Below are positions 23,674 to 31,680 of a DNA stretch of 64,000 bases, in pieces. The stretch is from assembly GCA_021732005.1 (NCBI GenBank), contig JAKFVT010000059.1:345480-409479 (forward strand), given 5' to 3'. Numbering within the stretch: the first letter of the stretch is position 1; every line of letters begins with the position of its first letter. This stretch comes from Mycobacterium sp. GTDB taxonomy: Bacteria > Actinomycetota > Actinomycetes > Mycobacteriales > Mycobacteriaceae. A program made the translations under genes and the position numbers. The notes under the pieces are model-generated. The model was not told where the DNA came from. It was given only the letters and a program-made list of their open reading frames with translations, and searched no databases.

Positions 23674-23749
23674 TCTTCCTCCGACCCAGGTGAACTTGCT
23701 GCTTGCCTCATCGTGCGGGCGCGAACGGTCGTTACGGAAGCGTCAGGCT

Positions 23750-24001
23750 TCATAGCCGTTCCATAGCGCGGGCCATGGCGGCGTACTCCAGGAAGTCGTA
23801 GTGGGCGACAAGTCGACGATGGCTGACATGAGCCTCGTGAGCCGCCCGGTGCGCCGCGATCCAGCGCGAGACCATGCCCGCCTTGGTGTGCGCAGAGACG
23901 GTGGCAGCCGTCAGCATCTTCACCTCGTGTTCGGTGATCAGCACGGTCGGCCTGGTGTCGACGACTCGCGGCGACGGTCGGGCAGGCATGTGTATAGACA
24001 T
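23750..24001 (-). CDS. small protein of unknown function
   Basis: 83 aa, MSIHMPARPSPRVVDTRPTV to the C-terminal AAMARAMERL; His-rich helical centre (HRAAHEAHVSHRRLVAHY). Predicted mostly helical, no signal peptide or membrane segment. ATG 24001 is chosen because GGGGGA lies 5 bases before it; a GTG at 24133 in the same frame would add 44 residues that look like non-coding translation. I do not recognise the family. Sequence downstream of the molybdoenzyme operon, but with its own 167-bp upstream gap. Confidence 0.6.
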   Translation of the reverse strand: MSIHMPARPSPRVVDTRPTVLITEHEVKMLTAATVSAHTKAGMVSRWIAAHRAAHEAHVSHRRLVAHYDFLEYAAMARAMERL

Positions 24002-24168
24002 TTCGATCCCCCGATCTGGTGGCCGGCGATATCCGACCGATGGCGCAAACCTACGACCGGGTCGCAGCATACGAGCGGGTAGAGAGCTACTCGAAATCTC
24101 GTGGATGCCAGGAAAGCTTTGAGCCAACCACACGAATAGTGTTGTGAATCAAGGTCGGTGATGCTGTC

Positions 24169-24648
24169 CTAGCTGGTCAGCGCTTGCGCCGACAACTCTT
24201 TGAGCATCGCGTTGGCCCAACGCATTTGGCGCAGTGATTGGGGATGGCAGCGTTGCGCGAGATCGACCAGGTCCTCGTCCTTCGCGCCTTGGGCGCCCTG
24301 GGCGAGTAGCTCCCAGTCCAGGGAAACCCCGGCCGCCCGACGGTGCAGTCGGCGCAGATCTGCCAGCAACAGCAACGCAGGTTCCGGGCGGCGGCCCACC
24401 TTGTCGGACACCCACTCCTGGGCTGATTCCGTGACTGCCTTGGTCCGCGGGTGCGGTCGCAGTTGCACGTCGTAGTGCTGGGCGGCATCGGCGATCAGGG
24501 CGATGTGTTCTCGCGACCACACCGACAAGTCCATCGCCGTGTGGTAGATGCCATGGTCGTTGTGGTGACGCGCGGCGATCGCGTCCAATGTGCGTGCGAG
24601 CTTCGTCTCTGAGCGGTGCAGTTGGCGCAATGCCCATCCGAGCTTCAT
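24169..24648 (-). CDS. His-rich helical protein coupled to the molybdopterin oxidoreductase
   Basis: 159 aa, not recognised. Residues 1-60 contain an amphipathic start (MKLGWALRQLHRSETKLA) and a His cluster (ARHHNDHGIYHTAMD, SREHIALIADAAQHYD) that could form a helical bundle binding a metal or haem; the rest is Leu/Ala/Arg-rich helix. ATG 24648 overlaps the stop of the upstream molybdoenzyme gene (ATGA), the usual sign of proteins made in equal amounts. The longer open frame reaching 25053 is antisense-like junk inside the molybdoenzyme gene in another frame. Inferred: dedicated partner or electron-transfer/assembly subunit of that enzyme. Confidence 0.75.
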   Translation of the reverse strand: MKLGWALRQLHRSETKLARTLDAIAARHHNDHGIYHTAMDLSVWSREHIALIADAAQHYDVQLRPHPRTKAVTESAQEWVSDKVGRRPEPALLLLADLRRLHRRAAGVSLDWELLAQGAQGAKDEDLVDLAQRCHPQSLRQMRWANAMLKELSAQALTS

Positions 24649-27095
24649 CGGCTGCCTCCTGCGGCGAGGACTTCTTCGGCTTCGGCCGGCTGCCCACCGA
24701 CGGTGGCGGGCACGTCGGCGGCGACCGGTGCCGAGGCGGTCGTGGTGGGAGCGGGTGCCGCCGAGATCGCCTGGCGCACCTTGTGCACCTGCGCGGCCGC
24801 GGTCTTGAAGATCGGTTGCTTGGACACCGGATCCCAGTCGGTGATCGTCAGCTCGTTCGCGGCGCGGTGATGGCCGGTTGTCTCGGTGTCGCAGTCCCAG
24901 TAGCCGTAGTGGAAGGGCACGAACACCACCCCGGGGCGGATACCGCTGATCCGGCACGGCGCAGTGACCGATCCGCGGGCCGTGGTCACTTCGAGGAGAT
25001 CGCCCTCCCTGATGCCCAGTCGTTCGCAGTCGGTCGCGGACATGCCGACCCACGGCTGCGGCGCGGCGTTCTGCAGTTGCCGTGCGCGACCGGTCTTGGT
25101 CCGGGTATGGAACTGATACAGCGTGCGGCCCGTGATCAGCACGAATGGCCGCTCCTCGGACGGAACCTCATGCGGCGGAACGTATTCGGCGGCCTTCAGG
25201 ATGGCCTTGCCATCGGGGTTCATCGCCTGGTACTCGGTGACCTCCAGCGGTGCCCCGGTGATCAGGTCGCGGCCGTAGGACTCGCAGTATGACGGCTTCG
25301 CCCAGAACTTTCCGTCGGCGTAGAGGCGCTCGGTGCCGTCGGGATTGTCGGCGTTGCAAGGCCATTGGATACCGCCGGACTCACGCAGCTTGGCATAGCT
25401 CAACCCGGTGTAATCGCAGGGCCGTCCCGCGCTGCACTGCTTCCACGCTTCGAACGCCGACTCGGCGTCGTGGAATGGTGGCAGCGGGTTGCCGTCCTTG
25501 TCGCGGAAGTCCATCAGCCGCGCGTAGTCCAGGAAGATCTCGAGGTCGGCACGCGCCTGGCCGGGCGGCTCGACCGCCTTCTCGGACAGATGCACGGTCC
25601 GGTCCGCGTTCGTGAACGTGCCGGTCTTCTCACCCCAGCCGGCGGCCGGGAGCACCACGTCGGCCAGTTCGGTGGTCTCGGTGGCGAACATGTCCTGCAC
25701 GACGAGGAACAGTCGATCTTGGGCCAGGATGCTCCGAATGCGGGACAGCTCAGGCAGTGACACCGCCGGATTGGTGGCACTGACCCACAACATCCGCACG
25801 CTGCCCTGTTCGGCGAAACGGAACATCTGCATGGCATGCGTCGGCGGTGCATAGTGCGGAATCTGGTGCATCTCCAAATTCCACAGCTGTGTGAGTTCGC
25901 GGATATGAGCGTCGTTGGACCAGTTTCGGAACCCGGCCATGTCACCGTCGGCACCGCATTCCCGGGTGTTCTCCGCGGTGGGCTGACCGTTCATTTGGAG
26001 CACGCCACAGCCGGGCTTGCCCAACATGCCACGCAGGATGTGAATGTTGTTGACCTGCACCGCGGCTGCGGTGGCCTGGTTGGACTGGTAGAAACCCTGC
26101 AGCACCGTCGACAGCAACGCCTCGGCGCTGCCGATGATTCGGGCCGCCTCCCTGATGTCGTCGACGGGCACTCCGCAGATCTCCGCAGAGCGCTCAGGCG
26201 GGAAATCGGCCACCCGCTTGGTCAGCTCCTCGAAGCCCACCGCATGGTGGTCGACGTACGCCCGGTCGATCCACCCGTTGCGGACGATCTCATGGAGCAG
26301 GCCGTTCATCAACGCGACGTTGGTGCCCGGCAGCGGCGCCAGGTGCACGGTGGCGTGCCGAGCGACCGGGGTCAGGCGCGGGTCCACGCAGATCAGCTTC
26401 GGCGGGTCTGCACCTTCCAGACGGTCGAGCATCCGCATCCAGAGCACGCTCTGGGTCTCGGCGACATTGTGCCCGTAGAGCGCGATGACGTCGGCGTGGT
26501 CGATGTCGGTGTACGAGCCGGGCTGCCCGTCGCAACCGAAGGATTCCTTCAGTGCCGCCGCGGCGGTCGCCGTGCACAGCCGGGTGTTGCCGTCGACGTG
26601 ATTGGTACCGATCGCCCCGTGCGCGATCATTCCGAGCGTGTAGTACTCCTCCAGGAAGAGCTGCCCGGAGGTGTAAAAGCCGATCGCGCTGGGACCTTGC
26701 GCTTCGAGCAGGTACCGGCTGTGATCGACGATGCGTTGCATCGCTGTGTTCCAGTCTGTTTCGACAAGTTGCCCACCGACCCGGATCAGGGGAGTGGTGA
26801 GTCGGTCGGGCGACGCGTTGGCCTGCCAGCCGAAGAGATCTTTGGTGTCGACCCGACCGCGGTTGACCCGATCTCCGGGTCGGCCGCGAACCCCGACGAT
26901 GCGACCGTCGCGGACGGCGAGATCCAATCCGTCACCGTTCGAGTGCAGGACCGACGCGGTCGGCACCCATCGGTCTATCGAGTCCGCCGACACGTCATCG
27001 GCGAGATACTCGTCGGTTCGAGTGGGCCATTCTTCACCACGCCCGTACGGTGTGCGGGCACCCCACGGCTCGGCGATCCGGTCTCGACGCGTCAC
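24645..27095 (-). CDS. molybdopterin (bis-MGD) oxidoreductase lacking the N-terminal Fe-S ligands
   Basis: 816 aa of the DMSO-reductase family, closest by eye to the NasA/formate-dehydrogenase-like subgroup. Present: GRIVGVRGRPGDRVNRGR, the Mo-ligand Cys174 in DGNTRLCTATAAAALKESFG, LYGHNVAETQSVLW, VLPAAGWGEKTGTFTN, and a C-terminal molydopterin-dinucleotide-binding domain (FVLITGRTLYQFHTRTKTGR, FVPFHYGYWD). Absent: the CxxCxxxC cluster motif. Where relatives have ACVLCSNGCG this protein has ASVLHSNGDG (Ser48, His51, Asp55), and the usual fourth Cys position is Asp83. A substrate cannot be assigned; nitrate, formate or another oxo-transfer are possible. Ends with a Pro/Ala/Thr tail. GTG start, preceded by a SigF-type promoter. 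Confidence 0.88.
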   Translation of the reverse strand: MTRRDRIAEPWGARTPYGRGEEWPTRTDEYLADDVSADSIDRWVPTASVLHSNGDGLDLAVRDGRIVGVRGRPGDRVNRGRVDTKDLFGWQANASPDRLTTPLIRVGGQLVETDWNTAMQRIVDHSRYLLEAQGPSAIGFYTSGQLFLEEYYTLGMIAHGAIGTNHVDGNTRLCTATAAAALKESFGCDGQPGSYTDIDHADVIALYGHNVAETQSVLWMRMLDRLEGADPPKLICVDPRLTPVARHATVHLAPLPGTNVALMNGLLHEIVRNGWIDRAYVDHHAVGFEELTKRVADFPPERSAEICGVPVDDIREAARIIGSAEALLSTVLQGFYQSNQATAAAVQVNNIHILRGMLGKPGCGVLQMNGQPTAENTRECGADGDMAGFRNWSNDAHIRELTQLWNLEMHQIPHYAPPTHAMQMFRFAEQGSVRMLWVSATNPAVSLPELSRIRSILAQDRLFLVVQDMFATETTELADVVLPAAGWGEKTGTFTNADRTVHLSEKAVEPPGQARADLEIFLDYARLMDFRDKDGNPLPPFHDAESAFEAWKQCSAGRPCDYTGLSYAKLRESGGIQWPCNADNPDGTERLYADGKFWAKPSYCESYGRDLITGAPLEVTEYQAMNPDGKAILKAAEYVPPHEVPSEERPFVLITGRTLYQFHTRTKTGRARQLQNAAPQPWVGMSATDCERLGIREGDLLEVTTARGSVTAPCRISGIRPGVVFVPFHYGYWDCDTETTGHHRAANELTITDWDPVSKQPIFKTAAAQVHKVRQAISAAPAPTTTASAPVAADVPATVGGQPAEAEEVLAAGGSR

Positions 27096-27104
27096 CGTGG
27101 CCGA

Positions 27105-27129
27105 CTACCCGCTTGACGTCCCGACAAAC
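27105..27129 (-). promoter_or_regulatory. SigF-type promoter for the molybdopterin oxidoreductase
   Basis: Minus strand reads GTTT, 15 bases, GGGTAG, matching the mycobacterial SigF pattern GTTT-N15-17-GGGTA. The box ends 9 bases before the GTG start (GGGTAGTCG then 6 bases), so the mRNA would be leaderless. It lies in the gap after the isochorismatase stop and into its last codons. Confidence 0.55.
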
Positions 27130-27131
27130 GC

Positions 27132-27671
27132 TCAGGGCAGGCACTTCGCCGCCGAGACGATCTCGGCGCTCATGTTGCGTTCCATCATCGCCAGCGCCGC
27201 CGCGCCGAGATCCGTATCGATGTGCGCCACCGCGTCTTTGGGCACGGTCACCGAATAGTGGCGGACGTAGGCGTCCAGCGCGCTGTACAGGATGCACTGT
27301 TCGGTGACCTGCCCGGTGAGGATCACCTTGTCGACCTCGAGCCGGGTCAGCAGATAGTCCAGCGGGGTGGCGTAGAACGCGCTGTGGCGCACCTTCGTCA
27401 TGATCCGGGCGCCCTCGTGCGGGGCGATGGGGTGGACGAGCTCTGGCCGCGCCCCGTCCAGGGCACCTCGAACGATGTCGCTGGGCTGCGCGGTGAAATC
27501 GCCATAGTTGTCATTGACGTAGATCAGCTCGACGTCGTCGCGGTCCATGGCCTCGTTGATCAGTTCGGCCAGGGGTCCGACAATGTCGGCAACGTTGCCG
27601 GCCAGTACGTCGGCGTCGGGATGTTGGTAGGCGTTGAGCATGTCGACTACCAAGAGCGCGGTGTTGGACAT
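27132..27671 (-). CDS. isochorismatase-family cysteine hydrolase
   Basis: 179 aa, complete family fold. Catalytic triad visible as Asp10 (LLVVDMLNAYQ), Lys93 (MTKVRHSAFY) and Cys126 (GQVTEQCILYSALDAY), with the cis-peptide region before Cys126. Family members hydrolyse nicotinamide, N-carbamoyl compounds, isochorismate or similar. Gene is 36 bp upstream of the molybdoenzyme on the same strand and shares with it a SigF-like promoter motif at identical spacing, so it likely works in the same stress-induced process. Substrate unknown. Confidence 0.88.
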   Translation of the reverse strand: MSNTALLVVDMLNAYQHPDADVLAGNVADIVGPLAELINEAMDRDDVELIYVNDNYGDFTAQPSDIVRGALDGARPELVHPIAPHEGARIMTKVRHSAFYATPLDYLLTRLEVDKVILTGQVTEQCILYSALDAYVRHYSVTVPKDAVAHIDTDLGAAALAMMERNMSAEIVSAAKCLP

Positions 27672-27680
27672 GTCCGGCGA

Positions 27681-27705
27681 CTACCCGTTCGGGGCCGGAC
27701 GACAC
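27681..27705 (-). promoter_or_regulatory. SigF-like promoter for the isochorismatase-like gene
   Basis: Minus strand reads GTGT, 15 bases, GGGTAG; one mismatch in the -35 from the SigF pattern. GGGTAGTCG is identical to the box before the next gene and sits at exactly the same distance from the ATG. Confidence 0.5.
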
Positions 27706-27719
27706 GTCGGAGGCGGGCG

Positions 27720-27736
27720 AACGGGTGGTTCCCGTT
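27720..27736. promoter_or_regulatory. inverted repeat in the divergent isochorismatase/nadE promoter region
   Basis: AACGGG-TGGTT-CCCGTT, a 17-bp perfect palindrome between the divergent genes. Possible operator; regulator unknown. Confidence 0.3.
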
Positions 27737-27769
27737 TCCGCCGCGGGAGTGACGGGCAACAATGGGGCC

Positions 27770-29845
27770 ATGGATTTCTACTCCGCCTACCGGCACGGGT
27801 TCGTGCGGCTCGCTGCCTGCACACACCACACGGTGCTGGCAGACCCCGCCGCCAACGCTGAGTCGGTGCTGCGGATCGCGCGGGCCAACCACGACGACAG
27901 CGTCGCGGTGACGGTGTTCCCCGAGCTCACCTTGTCGGGCTACTCGATCGAGGACATCCTGCTGCAGGACTCGCTGCTCGACGCCGTTGAGGACGCCCTG
28001 CTCGACATCGTCGCGGCGTCGGCCGATCTGTTCGGCGTGCTCGTGGTCGGCGCGCCGCTGCGGTATCTGCATCGCATCTACAACACCGCGGTGGTCATCC
28101 ACCGCGGGACGGTGCTCGGGGTGGTGCCGAAGTCCTATCTGCCGAACTACCGCGAGTTCTACGAACGCCGTCAGGTCGCGGCCGGTGACGACATGACGGG
28201 CACGATCCGTATCGGGGCCTCTGAGCGCTTGCGCGAGGAGCAGCGGGCCCCAATCGAAGTGCCGTTCGGCCCGGACCTGTTGTTCGCCGCCGACGACGTG
28301 TCCGGGCTGGTATTGCACGTCGAGATCTGCGAGGACATGTTCGTCCCGATTCCGCCGAGCGCCGAGGCCGCGCTTGCGGGTGCGACGGTGTTGGCGAACC
28401 TTTCCGGCAGTCCGATCACGATCGGCCGGGCCGAGGACCGCAAGCTTCTGGCCCGTTCGGCATCGGGGCGCTGCCTGGCCGCCTACATCTACGCCGCGGC
28501 CGGGGAGGGGGAGTCCAGTACCGACCTGGCCTGGGACGGCCAGACAATGATCTACGAAAACGGCCGACTGCTGGCCGAATCCGAGCGATTCCCGAAGGGG
28601 GAGCGGCGCTCGGTCGCCGACGTCGACCTGGACCTGTTGCGCTCTGAGCGGCTCCGGATGGGCACCTTCGACGACAATCGCCGCCACCATCAGGATCGGT
28701 TGACGTCGTTCCGGCGCATCGGGTTCCGCCTCGACCCGCCGAGCGGGGACATCGGATTGATGCGCGAGGTGGAGCGGTTCCCTTTCGTGCCGAGCGATCC
28801 GTTTCGCTTGGAGCAGGATTGCTACGAGGGCTACAACATCCAGGTCGCCGGTCTCGAGCAGCGACTGCGTGCGCTGAACTATCCGAAGGTCGTGATCGGG
28901 GTGTCCGGCGGCCTGGACTCGACGCACGCTCTCATCGTGGCCGCCCGGGCGATGGACCGGGAAGGCCGGCCGCGCAGCGACATCCTGGCGTTCACCCTGC
29001 CCGGATTCGCTACCGGTGACCGCACCAAGAGCAATGCGATCAAGCTCTCGCAGGCGTTGGGAGTCACGTTCTCCGAATTGGACATTCGGGACACCGCCAC
29101 GCTGATGCTGACGGAGATCGGTCACCCGTTCTCGCGCGGCGAGAAGGTGTACGACGTGACATTCGAGAACGTGCAGGCCGGTTTGCGCACCGACTACTTG
29201 TTCCGGATCGCCAATCAGCGCGGCGGGATCGTCCTGGGCACCGGCGACCTCTCCGAACTCGGCCTGGGCTGGTCGACCTACGGGGTCGGTGATCAGATGT
29301 CGCACTACAACGTCAACGGCGGAGTGCCGAAAACCCTTATCCAGCACCTGATCCGGTGGGTGATTTCGTCCGGAGAGTTCTCGGACGAGGTCGGCGAGAT
29401 TCTGCAGTCGGTCCTCGACACCGAGATCACCCCCGAACTGGTGCCGACCGGTGAGGACGAGGAGATCCAAAGCAGCGAAGCCAAGGTCGGCCCGTACTCG
29501 CTGCAGGACTTCTCGTTGTTCCAGGTGTTGCGGTACGGCTTTCGGCCGTCCAAGATCGCGTTCCTGGCGTGGCACGCCTGGAGGGATCCCGCCGATGGAG
29601 CCTGGCCGCCGGGCTTCCCCGAAGGCAAGCGACCGGCATACTCGCTCAAGGAGATTCGGCATTGGCTGAGTGTCTTCGCGCAGCGCTACTACTCGTTCAG
29701 TCAGTTCAAGCGGTCGGCACTGCCGAACGGGCCCAAGGTGTCGCACGGCGGATCGCTGTCGCCGCGCGGTGATTGGCGGGCGCCGTCGGACATGTCGGCG
29801 CGGATCTGGCTGGCCGAGATCGAGCGGGAGATCCCGGAGGACTGA
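27770..29845 (+). CDS. nadE: glutamine-dependent NAD+ synthetase
   Basis: Final step of NAD synthesis, amidating nicotinate adenine dinucleotide with ammonia channelled from glutamine. N-terminal nitrilase-type glutaminase about residues 1-300 with Glu (VFPELTLSGYS), Lys (VPKSYLPNY) and Cys (HVEICEDMFVP); C-terminal synthetase with PP-loop VIGVSGGLDSTHAL and FTLPGFATGDRTKSNA. 691 aa, as in other mycobacteria. ATG 27770 begins the conserved MDFYSAYRHGFVRLAACTHH; the frame is open 15 codons further but without family similarity. nadD is at 37.6 kb. Confidence 0.96.
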   Translation: MDFYSAYRHGFVRLAACTHHTVLADPAANAESVLRIARANHDDSVAVTVFPELTLSGYSIEDILLQDSLLDAVEDALLDIVAASADLFGVLVVGAPLRYLHRIYNTAVVIHRGTVLGVVPKSYLPNYREFYERRQVAAGDDMTGTIRIGASERLREEQRAPIEVPFGPDLLFAADDVSGLVLHVEICEDMFVPIPPSAEAALAGATVLANLSGSPITIGRAEDRKLLARSASGRCLAAYIYAAAGEGESSTDLAWDGQTMIYENGRLLAESERFPKGERRSVADVDLDLLRSERLRMGTFDDNRRHHQDRLTSFRRIGFRLDPPSGDIGLMREVERFPFVPSDPFRLEQDCYEGYNIQVAGLEQRLRALNYPKVVIGVSGGLDSTHALIVAARAMDREGRPRSDILAFTLPGFATGDRTKSNAIKLSQALGVTFSELDIRDTATLMLTEIGHPFSRGEKVYDVTFENVQAGLRTDYLFRIANQRGGIVLGTGDLSELGLGWSTYGVGDQMSHYNVNGGVPKTLIQHLIRWVISSGEFSDEVGEILQSVLDTEITPELVPTGEDEEIQSSEAKVGPYSLQDFSLFQVLRYGFRPSKIAFLAWHAWRDPADGAWPPGFPEGKRPAYSLKEIRHWLSVFAQRYYSFSQFKRSALPNGPKVSHGGSLSPRGDWRAPSDMSARIWLAEIEREIPED

Positions 29846-30460
29846 TCACCGGCAGCAGTCGTCCCCGCGCCACGCGTCGCGACCTTCGCGTACCGCCACA
29901 CCGGCGATCACGAGCGCGGCGATCGGGTCGGCCCACCACCACCCGGCGACCGCGTTGAGCAGCAGTCCGGCGAGCAGCACCGCAGACAGGTAGGTGCACA
30001 GCAGGGTCTGCTTGGAGTCGGCCACCGCCGACCGCGAACCGAGTTCCCGGCCCGCCCTGCGTTGGGCCCATGACAGCAGCGGCATGATGGCCAGGCTGAC
30101 GGCGGCCAGTCCGATGCCGATCGGGGAGTGCCGGGGTTCCTGCTGTCCGGCCAGCGCCAGGATCGCGTCGACGGTCACATAGATCGCCAGTGCGAAGAAC
30201 GAGATTGCGACGATCCGCAGCGCGGTCTTCTCTCGTGTCTCAGGGTCTTTCGCGGCGAACTGCCACGCGATCGCGGCCGCCGAGGACACCTCGATCAGCG
30301 AGTCCAACCCGAAGCCGATCAGCGCCGCCGACGAGACGCGCGCGCCCTCGGTCAGCGCGACGGCCGCTTCGACGAGGTTGTAGGCGATCGTGGCCGCCAC
30401 CAACAGACGGATCCGGCGCCCGAGTTGCCTACGGCGCGTTGCGGATAGCGCGTCGACCAT
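29846..30460 (-). CDS. CDF-type cation transporter
   Basis: 204-aa membrane protein with five or six hydrophobic segments (LLVAATIAYNLVEAAVALTE, AALIGFGLDSLIEVSSAAAIAW, IVAISFFALAIYVTVDAILAL, GIGLAAVSLAIMPLLSW, CTYLSAVLLAGLLLNAVAG, ADPIAALVIAGVAV). The FGLDSLIE and WWWADPIAALV patterns match transmembrane segments 2 and 5 of cation diffusion facilitators, which export Zn, Co, Cd or Mn. It lacks the large cytosolic domain. It ends in GDDCCR, a likely metal-binding tail. ATG overlaps the stop of the ArsR gene, so export is probably controlled by that sensor. Confidence 0.75.
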   Translation of the reverse strand: MVDALSATRRRQLGRRIRLLVAATIAYNLVEAAVALTEGARVSSAALIGFGLDSLIEVSSAAAIAWQFAAKDPETREKTALRIVAISFFALAIYVTVDAILALAGQQEPRHSPIGIGLAAVSLAIMPLLSWAQRRAGRELGSRSAVADSKQTLLCTYLSAVLLAGLLLNAVAGWWWADPIAALVIAGVAVREGRDAWRGDDCCR

Positions 30461-30783
30461 CAGCAGCAGTCGCCGGCGGCCGGGCAGCATGCCGGGTCGA
30501 CGGTCAGCACCAGGCCGATCAGATCGTCGAGAGCGTTGACGATCCGGGCATCGGCCAACTCGTAGCGGCTTCGCCTGCCTTCGGGTTCGGCCAGCACCAG
30601 GCCGCACCCGCGCAAGCACGCCAGGTGGTTGGACAGGATCTGGCGCGAGACCCCGATCGTCTCGGCCAGATCGGACGGGTAGCCGGGACCGTCCCGCAGG
30701 AGAAGGAGGATCTCGGCCCGGGTCGGATCGGACAATGCGCAACCGAACCGGGCGAGGGCATCGCTATGGGTGAGGCTCTGCAT
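30460..30783 (-). CDS. ArsR/SmtB-family metal sensor, CmtR-like
   Basis: 107-aa winged-helix repressor. Recognition helix with Cys56 and Cys60 in SNHLACLRGCGLV, the same CxxxC position that binds Cd/Pb in M. tuberculosis CmtR (Cys57/Cys61), plus C-terminal Cys99, Cys100, Cys106 and Cys107 (VDPACCPAAGDCC) where CmtR has Cys102. Inferred ligand is a soft divalent metal. Operon with the CDF transporter. Two tandem palindromes directly upstream are probable operators. Confidence 0.85.
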   Translation of the reverse strand: MQSLTHSDALARFGCALSDPTRAEILLLLRDGPGYPSDLAETIGVSRQILSNHLACLRGCGLVLAEPEGRRSRYELADARIVNALDDLIGLVLTVDPACCPAAGDCC

Positions 30784-30793
30784 TCCCCGACAG

Positions 30794-30826
30794 TACAGCG
30801 TGAACTGTATTCAGATCAGGCTGAAT
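30794..30826 (-). promoter_or_regulatory. tandem palindromes upstream of the CmtR-like repressor
   Basis: TACAG-N6-CTGTA (30794-30809) and ATTCAG-N6-CTGAAT (30809-30826) share one base and have equal 6-bp spacers. They lie 11-43 bases before the arsR start and reach the stop codon of the upstream enoyl-CoA hydratase. Likely operator for the repressor; inferred. Confidence 0.55.
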
Positions 30827-31656
30827 TACAGCCTGCCGTCGATGCGCAGATCCGGATGCACCCAGTCCGGCGAGCGGCGTTGTTTGAAAGCCATGAAACC
30901 TTCGATGGACTCCGGCGACCCAAGGCTGCGCTGCATACCGATCCGGTCGTAGAGCCCCAGATAGTTGTCGATGCTGGACTTGACCACCGACCGTGCGACC
31001 GGCGCGGTGCGGCAGCATTGGGCGAGGATGTCCCGCGCCGTCTCGGCCAGGTCGTCGTGCGGAACCACCCGGGCGACCATGCCCCAGTCCAGCGCCTCGT
31101 CGGCGGTCAGCGTGCGGCCGGTGAACATCAGATCGCGGGTCCGGACCGGGCCGATCAGCCGGGCCAGCATCTGGCTGTAGTAGGTGTCGGCGATCCCGCG
31201 GTAGAGCTCGGGGACGCGGAACGTCGCGCGGTCACTGACCACCGCCATGTCGGCGCACAGTGCGATTTGCAGCCCGCCGCCCTGGCACAGTCCGTTGACG
31301 GCGGCCACCACCGGCTTGGCGGACTGCCGCAGCGTGTCGAACGGCAACGCGTCCATGCCGAGCGCCGCCCCGAACGTCAGCCAGTTGTCCACCCCGCCGC
31401 CGCCCATGTCACCGCCGGGGGCGAAAACGTCGCCGGTGCCGGTGATCAGCAGGCCGGCCAGATCCGGGTCCGCCCCGACGTGGTTGACCGCGTACTTGAT
31501 GCCGAAGTACATCGCCGGAGTCATGGCGTTGCGCGCCTCGGGACGGTCCAGGGTGCACACCCCGAACGCACCCTCCCGGACGAACTTCAGGAACGGAGTG
31601 CCGAGCCAGTCACCCTCGGGCGGCCGCGGATTGTCGCTGTGTGTCATCGGGTGCAC
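30826..31656 (-). CDS. enoyl-CoA hydratase/isomerase family protein
   Basis: Crotonase-fold enzyme acting on acyl-CoA esters. Oxyanion-hole regions LDRPEARNAMTPAMYFGI and AAVNGLCQGGGLQIALCADM, then ATFRVPELYRGIADTYYSQM; the second catalytic Glu is plausibly the one in VPELYRG. 276 aa. GTG 31656 gives three more residues than the ATG at 31647; neither has a strong ribosome site. Reaction (hydration, isomerisation or other) cannot be settled by eye. Confidence 0.85.
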   Translation of the reverse strand: MHPMTHSDNPRPPEGDWLGTPFLKFVREGAFGVCTLDRPEARNAMTPAMYFGIKYAVNHVGADPDLAGLLITGTGDVFAPGGDMGGGGVDNWLTFGAALGMDALPFDTLRQSAKPVVAAVNGLCQGGGLQIALCADMAVVSDRATFRVPELYRGIADTYYSQMLARLIGPVRTRDLMFTGRTLTADEALDWGMVARVVPHDDLAETARDILAQCCRTAPVARSVVKSSIDNYLGLYDRIGMQRSLGSPESIEGFMAFKQRRSPDWVHPDLRIDGRL

Positions 31657-31680
31657 ACTATCGCCCCAACCGTAACGACT

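Noticed and set aside
27647..29746. 699-codon minus-strand frame opposite nadE
   Set aside because: nadE has all catalytic motifs; the antisense frame has none and would overlap the isochorismatase start.
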